64,000 nucleotides of DNA. Origin: Agapanthus africanus (Eukaryota > Streptophyta > Magnoliopsida > Asparagales > Amaryllidaceae). The DNA lies in contig CM057346.1 in NCBI GenBank assembly GCA_030015575.1, positions 114,123,899 through 114,187,898 of the forward strand, given 5' to 3'. The notes beneath the pieces were generated by a model. That model had not been told where the DNA came from. It was given only the letters and a program-made list of their open reading frames with translations, and searched no databases. Each line of letters starts with the position of its first letter. Position 1 is the first letter of the stretch. The translations under genes and the position numbers were made by a program. Shown one piece after another: positions 57,827-64,000 of the stretch.

Positions 57827-59940
57827 TGTTGGGTTAGCCTAGCACCTCATGAAGGGATTGGAAGCATCACATGTACCTAAGATGGAATTTTTAGGGTGCT
57901 AAGTTAACGATCATTAAATCGTTCCTAGAAAATTAGGGTTTCAAAATTTTGCACATCAACATAAGCAAGAAAAGCTAGGGTTTTGAAAGTACAACCTTTG
58001 TAGCTCCCTACGCTAGACTCCTCGGCTGCTTGAGGTTTGGAAACGGGTCCGCTTTAACTCCTCTAGATCAACGATGATCCACCCGGAGTCCGCTTTGTCC
58101 AAGCTTGCAACTTCACCTGTTCAAGAGAATGAAATGAAGCTAACACTCCAAACAAGTGGGCTAGACTTGTGTAGAATGGTGTTGTAGTTCTCTTTCTCAC
58201 TTCAAAATCCTAACTTGATGAGTATATTTCTCACTACAAAAATCTAGAGAGCAAAATGAGAGAGGAAGAAGAAGATGATGGCTATATCTTTAACAATAGT
58301 GAAAAGAATAACCCCTTGTTAAGAAAAATGAAAATATATGTATATATATTTTCTTATTCTCATCTCAAACCATGGTTAAACAATGAATATCTTATTGAAC
58401 TTGAGTTAAAGCACAAAAGGAAAGTTTACCCATGGTTAAAAGGTGGGTGAGGATGGTTAGGTCAAAATAAGAGTGTAGAAACAAATCAATGATAACCAAT
58501 TTCCTTTTTCCTTTTTGTTTTAAATCAAATGCAATAAAATCCATATATAAAACCATGGTGTGAGTCTTATATTGCCACCATTTTCATGTATGTACAACCA
58601 TGAAGGATGTGTGTATGTATGTATGTGTGTATGTACATCCATATGTGCATGAATCTATAAAGAAGGCATACATGCATGCATGCATACATCAAACTCAAGA
58701 AAGGATTTCAAATGAGAAACTAATGGTTAAATGATAAATCAACACTTGATTTATCAATCCGGCCATATCACATATGACCCCACCAAAAGCAAGCCGCCCG
58801 ATCAATATATGGTATCCTATACGCGCAATTTAATCGGGTCCATGAGCATATCGCATACGCTCACCACAACATTTCGCCTGGACTACGAAACTCCATTGTG
58901 GGACTCTAAGACTCGTCAATACGCCGGCAGTAGGTGATGATCATATCAGGCACCCCCAAGCCGCAAGCGGTCAGCTAAACGTAACGGCCACCCGGGTATT
59001 GAGCGATCAGAAGAAAATAAGCGAACCTGCTACAACTCCCGTCCAGCCAATCGGCAACACTTCCCGTACAGTCCGGTCTCCTCGTCTGATATGTCGCATA
59101 TCAAGTCTAGGGGTGGTAAACGTCAGACCCCAATAACTGATAAGTCATGCCGATGTGAGACTCATAACGGGTCGAGAAACTACTGGTAACACTTACCAGT
59201 AAATCTCTAATCAGCCCTTGCTAGGGACTTCCCTGTTACGGCCAATCGAGCACAGTGCAACATCAACCCCCAATACCGGAAGAGACGAAACCCCTCCTAT
59301 CGCTCATTGCCTCCATGTGACTCGGGACTGTACCCAAAAACCACCGTTTTGCACGCCCTCATGAACGTGGTAAGGTGGAAATCAAAGCAAAGTGGGAATC
59401 ACACAAGACTCTATGACGATCTCGGGTCTACAGACTAATCTGCACAAGTGTCACCTGAGAACTGCCATGTGACGTGAGGTATAATACCATCTGGGAGTTC
59501 TCGGCGAGTCCGTCCAGTATACCCAGTCTCCACTGAGCACCCATATACCATCTCTGATGTCAAACACCAATGGATATGGGATCATCCATCGCCCATCTCA
59601 TGGGTCGAGAAGCGTATACGCTAGTCTACACTGGTATATCGATGCCCCGTCTCGATACACCCACGACTAGGGACCTTGAAGGATGTACTTATGGACTACC
59701 ATGTCCCCACTAGTATGATCCTCATCATAGTCCAGGTAGTCAAGTACACATCCTAAGGGCTTTACCAACATGTAACTATAAGACAACATAAAGAGACTAG
59801 TATACATGTTAAGATAAAGAGCAACCAGATAGCATACTATCATATCGAGCAAGAAAGTCATCTCTATATATGTCCAAGCATCCAATATAATATACATCAT
59901 TTGTACAATACTGGTCTCTAGGGCATACATACAACTAACA
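57827..59940 (-). mobile_element. E 5' LTR (2114 bp)
   Basis: From TGTTGGGTTAGCC to CATACAACTAACA. It matches the LTR at 49710-51810 closely. It has an ATAAATCAA/TTGATTTAT hairpin near 58735-58755. Confidence 0.92.
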
Positions 59941-60195
59941 CTATAGACTACGATGTCTTTAAACTACGGACTGTGGGGTTCTTAAACTTATGGACTGCGA
60001 TGTCCTTAAACTTCATAGACTATGATGTCTCTAAACCGGACCGTGGGGTCCTTAAACTCATGGACCGCAATATCCTTAAACTAACAACAGACCGTAATGT
60101 CCTTAAACTAACAACGGACCGAGATGTTCTTAAACTAACATTGGACCGCAATGTCCTTAAACTAACTGACCGCAATGTCCCTAAACTAAGTAACA
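59941..60195 (+). repeat. minisatellite, right part
   Basis: About ten units of 20-28 bp of the form GACCGCAATGTCCTTAAACTAAC, continuing the two units left of E. Unit spacers vary (ACTCAT, CTAACAAC). It lies in the U5 part of R's LTR. Confidence 0.88.
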
Positions 60196-60740
60196 GAGGC
60201 CAAACACTCTCTTGTTGGATCTAAATAATCCTGTTAAGTTGATCTTAGTCTAGAAATTAGACTAACGCATCCTTAACAAACGTTTAAGTTGATCTTAGTC
60301 TAAAATGAGACTAACGTATCCTTAAACACAACCCCAAACCCAAATCTAAGAAGATACGGATTTGGACTAATCCACGCCCTACGGACGATAATATAAATTA
60401 TTCTCCGTATACAATCCACGGGCAAGCACAAACAAAACAAACACACACAACACGAAGTGACCATCTGGAGAAGGAGAAAGTTGTTACCGCGATGCGGTAG
60501 CGTAATTAACTGCAGGGGCTTGCGCCTGCAGGGAAGAGAGTCCCCACAATCAAAAAAACCCCTCAAAGGGGGGGGGGAATATAACGAAGTCTGCTACATC
60601 GGCCGCATCCTTTTAAACCTTCGATACATGGTGCCATAAATCAACTTGGCATCTTCGGAGAGGTGGATGGATAGCACCAATTAGCATCTGCCTCGAGATT
60701 CAGGCAAGACGTTCGTCTTCCCGGTTGCAGGCGGTAAACA
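60196..60740 (+). mobile_element. element R 5' LTR, right end
   Basis: Two tandem copies (about 60228-60335) of a block with a TTAGTCTA/TAGACTAA hairpin, a CTGCAGG/CCTGCAG hairpin near 60509-60530, and a run of ten G near 60567-60578 facing CCCC. A likely LTR end is GGTAAACA at 60740. No gene is seen. Confidence 0.6.
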
Positions 60741-60745
60741 GATTC

Positions 60746-60764
60746 TGGCATGCCTGGTGGGACC
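60746..60764 (+). other. probable primer-binding site of R
   Basis: TGGCATGCCTGGTGGGACC begins with TGG, the complement of CCA, shortly after a plausible LTR end and before gag. I did not assign the tRNA. Confidence 0.6.
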
Positions 60765-63700
60765 TTTTCCTCTTTCCACTCCACACTTCATGTGTTGTGT
60801 TCACGAACGAATCGTGGTTTGATACGGTTGCCCTTGGGTTCGAGGTACTAAGATTTGGTTTCTTTCTTGGCGCAGAAAGAGAAACATCAATAGAATCCAC
60901 TTGCGAGAAGTGTTCCAATTGTAATTGCAACTCGCGCTCCGCCTCATCTGGAGGCATAGCCTATGGACCCCAAGCGGCCTCCTTGTTCACGACACCGGTG
61001 GACCAGGTGACACAGGCCACTACCGGATTGTTCTTTGGGTCTATGCTCCTACCGATAAGCTTCAGCACCCCTGTACCAACACCAGAAGCTCCCAAGAAGT
61101 CGGTCTTTGATCGGCTTGCTACTACGGCGGCCCCTCTCAACGGGTCGTCCAGCTCCAGCGCCTCAGTCTTCGCCAGACTGGGCCAAAGTTCATATGGGCC
61201 CATGATGAAGCCTGCAATCCCAGAAAAGGCTGTTCCGAGGAGGATAGCCATCTCTGCTCCTGAAGTTGTCAAGGCGGCTTCTCCTACCAAAGGGTCGGTC
61301 TTTGCAAGACTGACTATTCCAGCTCCCACACCAGCTACTGCTCAAAAGTCTGTATTTGACAGGCAATACACTGCTGCTGGACGGAACTCGGTCTTTAAGA
61401 GGCTGGTGCCAACAACGCCTCACCTGAACAAGGGGCAAGACAAAGCCATCCCCATCACCGAAACAACACCATCGGCTCGACACGCTCGACGTCGCCACTG
61501 GCGCCGAGTGAGGAAGGCTGGGGGCAACTCCCCCTTTGGGCTAACTCCACCAGCCCCATCGATGGAAGTCAATGCTGCTGTTCCAACTGGGAACAGCTTT
61601 GAATTGCTGAACAAGGTGCGTAAGAACTCTCCTACCGCCGTACTGAAAAGATCTCCTCCACCCGTGGAGAATGTTACAGGAATAAAGCCGGATCAGACCC
61701 CTCAGCCGCTTTCATCCAAAGTTTACAAAGTCTGACGACGGGTCCAGGAGTCGGTGATCGATCAGGACTATTTCCACCGACAGAAGAAGCTGAGGGTTCA
61801 GCACGAGGAGAACCGTCCTGGCAAGACACAAAGGACGACAACCACCTGGGTGTCCGCTGCAACGGCCCCCTCAACGTTAACTGCTCAAAAGAAAAGGAGG
61901 CCAGAGAAAGCCCCTATGACTATGGCAGACCACAAAGACACTGAGCCCAAACGCCCCAAGTCTGGGGGCATAACGGTGCATACCGTTTACATAGCTTCCA
62001 GAAAAGAAGAAAGCCGCACTTCAACAGGCCACCGACCGCTCACCCGATCAATAACAAGGGCTCAGGAACAACAATAACAACAGAAGCTTCAGGAGATGCT
62101 GACTGTAATGGCCGCTCGCACCGGGCCAAAAGAAAGACCGGAGGCATCATCAGAACAGCATCACAAACAAGAAACTAATGCTGACTTCCTACGCAGGGTC
62201 CTCGAAAAGAAGGACAGAGAAGCAACAGAACAAGCTGCCAATATAAAACAAATGGCGCTTCTCTTCCAAAACATGGTAGGGATGATGTTACAGCGGGATC
62301 CTCCAGCTGAAGACCCTCCGATCATTATTGAAGACGATAAAGGGAAGACATCTAATCCTCCTCTGGCTCTTTCAGCAGCCAAAGAGGAAACCATTTCCAA
62401 AGCCGTACTGGATGACTATATAGCTCAGCAAATACGAGCTCACCAGGTGAATGAAGCGGCCGGCCAAGTCGTCAAAACTGGGCGACCGTATCCAAGCTGG
62501 TATGAACAAATAAAATAGCCGCCTGGATACACAATCCCCAAATTGATGTGTACAAAGGACGGGCAATCCTCACCGGCACGTCGCCTAGTTTAGAGCTCTT
62601 TGCGGCAACACCGGGGGCGATGATAAGCTTTTGCTCCATCAATTCGTCAGCAGCTTATCGGAGACGTCCTTCAAATGGTATTCCGAACTTCCAAACGACT
62701 CTGTCAAGACTTTTGCGGAAATTTAGCTGTTATTCACCCAGCGATTCGCGAGTGCTAGTTAACGCACCCCGATAACAGCATTGATCAATGCCAGGGTGAA
62801 GCCAGGTGAGACGTGGGTCTAATATATGATACGATGGAGGAATCTGTGGTTAAAATGCGAACTACGGATCGAAGAAGCAACGGCGGTGGGTATCTTCATG
62901 GGCACTCTGGACCCTCATGCAACTATCTCCGAGTTCATGATGTTCTTCAAGACGACTACTTTCCAGGCCTTGATCGAAAAACTGGCCCAAATGGACCAAA
63001 TGGGTCATAGACCGTCTCCTCCAAAGCCGGACTCTCGAAATGAGAAGGGAAAGGTAAAAGCGATCATCGTCGCCAATGCTCAACAGCAGTCCGGTGGCCC
63101 AAGACCAGTTAATCGCAAAAATAACAGAACTCGATCTCTTGAAGATAAAATGAGTCTCCCTTACTCGTTCCCTAGAGACAAGACGAAGAGGTTATTCAAG
63201 CTTGCACTGCACAACAGGCTCATCAATCTACCGGAGCCAAGACGCCCAGCGCAACCCGGCGACATTAGCAATCCTAACTACTGCCCTTATCACCGAATGT
63301 TGGGCCATCCGATCGAGGATTGTTACATCTTCAAAAGCTGGATAGAAGATCAATACCAGTAGGGAAAATTCGTATTATTTAAGAATTGGAAGGTGAACCC
63401 GCCTCGGCCACACACTCCTAGGAAAATAGATACACCGAGGGCATCATGCTCTTTTGTAGAAGAAGCTCCATGGGAGGTCACTCTTTCAGCCAAGAGAAAA
63501 AGTTTGCTGAAAGATCTCCACATATGTCCGGCAATTAGATGGAAGAATCCACTGGAGCCTGAGATCATTGAGGGGATGCTGAAACCGCGTCCAACTCCAA
63601 AAATCAGTGGTGATAGCCAAAGCTCGCACACCCAGCCGTCGAAATCTTCGAAAAAGAAGAAGAAATCCAAGAAGCCCGTGAAGTCTGGCGAAAAGCGCAC

Positions 63701-64000
63701 GGACCTACAAATACAGATTGACACGCTGGAAGAGTATAACCAGAAGGCGCGGACTCCAATCACGCTCCAAGAGTTCCTCAGCCACGTCCTTGAGGACAGG
63801 AATGACGATAATGGAGAAGACTCGTCGGATGAATTTGAAGATTACGTGGAAAGTTGCCATATGATCTTTCACTCGTCGATAGACGATGAAGAGGCTCCTT
63901 GCACAAAGAAACTGGGGGCAGGTCCCGAGCCAGAACTTCTGGGGCCATCAGATGAAATAATTGATGCATTCTTGAATACGGCTCTTCTTAAAAGCAAAGC
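60765..64000 (+). pseudogene. Retand/Tat-like gypsy gag (runs off the window)
   Basis: The N-terminal part carries five SVFDRL-type repeats near 61091, 61162, 61291, 61348 and 61386, characteristic of this plant gypsy group. Then come RPYPSWYEQIK-PPGY near 62485-62530, a gag core with WYSELPNDSVKTFAE near 62683-62730, VGIFMGTLDPHATISEF near 62890, and a CX2HX4HX4C knuckle (CPYHRMLGHPIEDC) near 63283-63325, followed by a lysine-rich stretch near 63645-63690 and an acidic region. Stops at 61733, 62074, 62516 and 63361 each fit a CGA or CAA/CAG codon mutated to a stop; frameshifts occur near 62540-62830. Protease and pol lie beyond 64000. Confidence 0.82.

Larger units (their letters stand above)
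49710..59940 (-). mobile_element. copia element E, complete, best-preserved pol
   Basis: LTRs of 2101 and 2114 bp, polypurine tract, pol, leader and primer-binding site on the minus strand, flanked by CTATA (49705-49709 and 59941-59945). The 3' LTR begins CGTTGGG instead of TGTTGGG, a single decay change. Pol has only three stops and one single-base loss by my reading. Its LTR U5 end differs from that of A, B and D, marking a sister subfamily. Gag is absent here too. Confidence 0.94.

Noticed and set aside
59941..60195. Regular short repeats that might be a CRISPR array
   Set aside because: Spacers are 0-8 bp, units vary, and the DNA is plant; this is a minisatellite.
60725..60764. Upstream start of the R gag frame at MQAVNRFWHAW
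   Set aside because: The frame runs through the probable LTR end and primer-binding site, so translation more likely starts further downstream.

Overview
This window looks like heterochromatic, transposon-dense DNA from a flowering plant. It holds no bacterial-style operons and no host gene that I can support. Almost everything is LTR retrotransposon sequence: Ty1/copia pol proteins (DTG protease, DD35E integrase, YVDD reverse transcriptase), Ty3/gypsy gag remnants, primer-binding sites matching plant initiator tRNA-Met, and 5-bp target-site duplications (TSDs). Most coding parts are decayed, often by stops that fit C-to-T changes.

The left half is a nested stack. A gypsy gag-protease remnant (1-1684, minus) and its probable LTR come first. 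A tRNA-derived (SINE-like) stretch follows near 3315-3385. Next is the leader and primer-binding site of an old copia relative, here called F (3503-5833). A gypsy/LARD-like LTR, C (about 6311-7217, resuming at 39412), is split by copia element B (7218-39411, TSD RCTAC). B is split by copia element A (11279-36685, TSD TCGAG). A's 3' LTR is itself split by copia element D (19674-30030, minus, TSD ATAAG) and by a non-coding LTR element, L (30749-35446, TSD CTTGC). All coordinates close and the LTR pieces sum to about 2.19 kb.

The right half holds two old copia-type LTR pieces in opposite orientation (G and H, 39830-42780), a SIRE-like copia remnant with LTR and gag (42960-46690), an orphan plant-transposon-type ORF (46913-48024), and a Retand/Tat-like gypsy element (R) whose long 5' LTR (about 48030-60740) is split by copia element E (49710-59940, minus, TSD CTATA). 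E has the best-preserved pol. R's gag runs off the right edge.

The copia family represented by A, B, D, E and F is unusual. It has LTRs of about 2.1-2.2 kb, no recognisable gag, and a non-coding leader of 2.7-3.1 kb between primer-binding site and pol. That leader is rich in small hairpins. One keeps its loop while its stem is replaced by a different complementary stem in the oldest relative, and a triplicated micro-hairpin has loops that match within an element but differ between elements. A polypyrimidine tract plus CAG sits just before the pol ATG, so splicing could bring pol near the 5' end of an RNA. The other main observations are a complete tRNA-Asp copy, CCA included, at the primer-binding site of L; a CCGCGG palindrome shared by unrelated element families; and a 91-bp-arm hairpin made of inverted LTR ends in B, which resembles the known silencing locus Mu killer in design. 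No searches were run; family names below the level of copia/gypsy are tentative.
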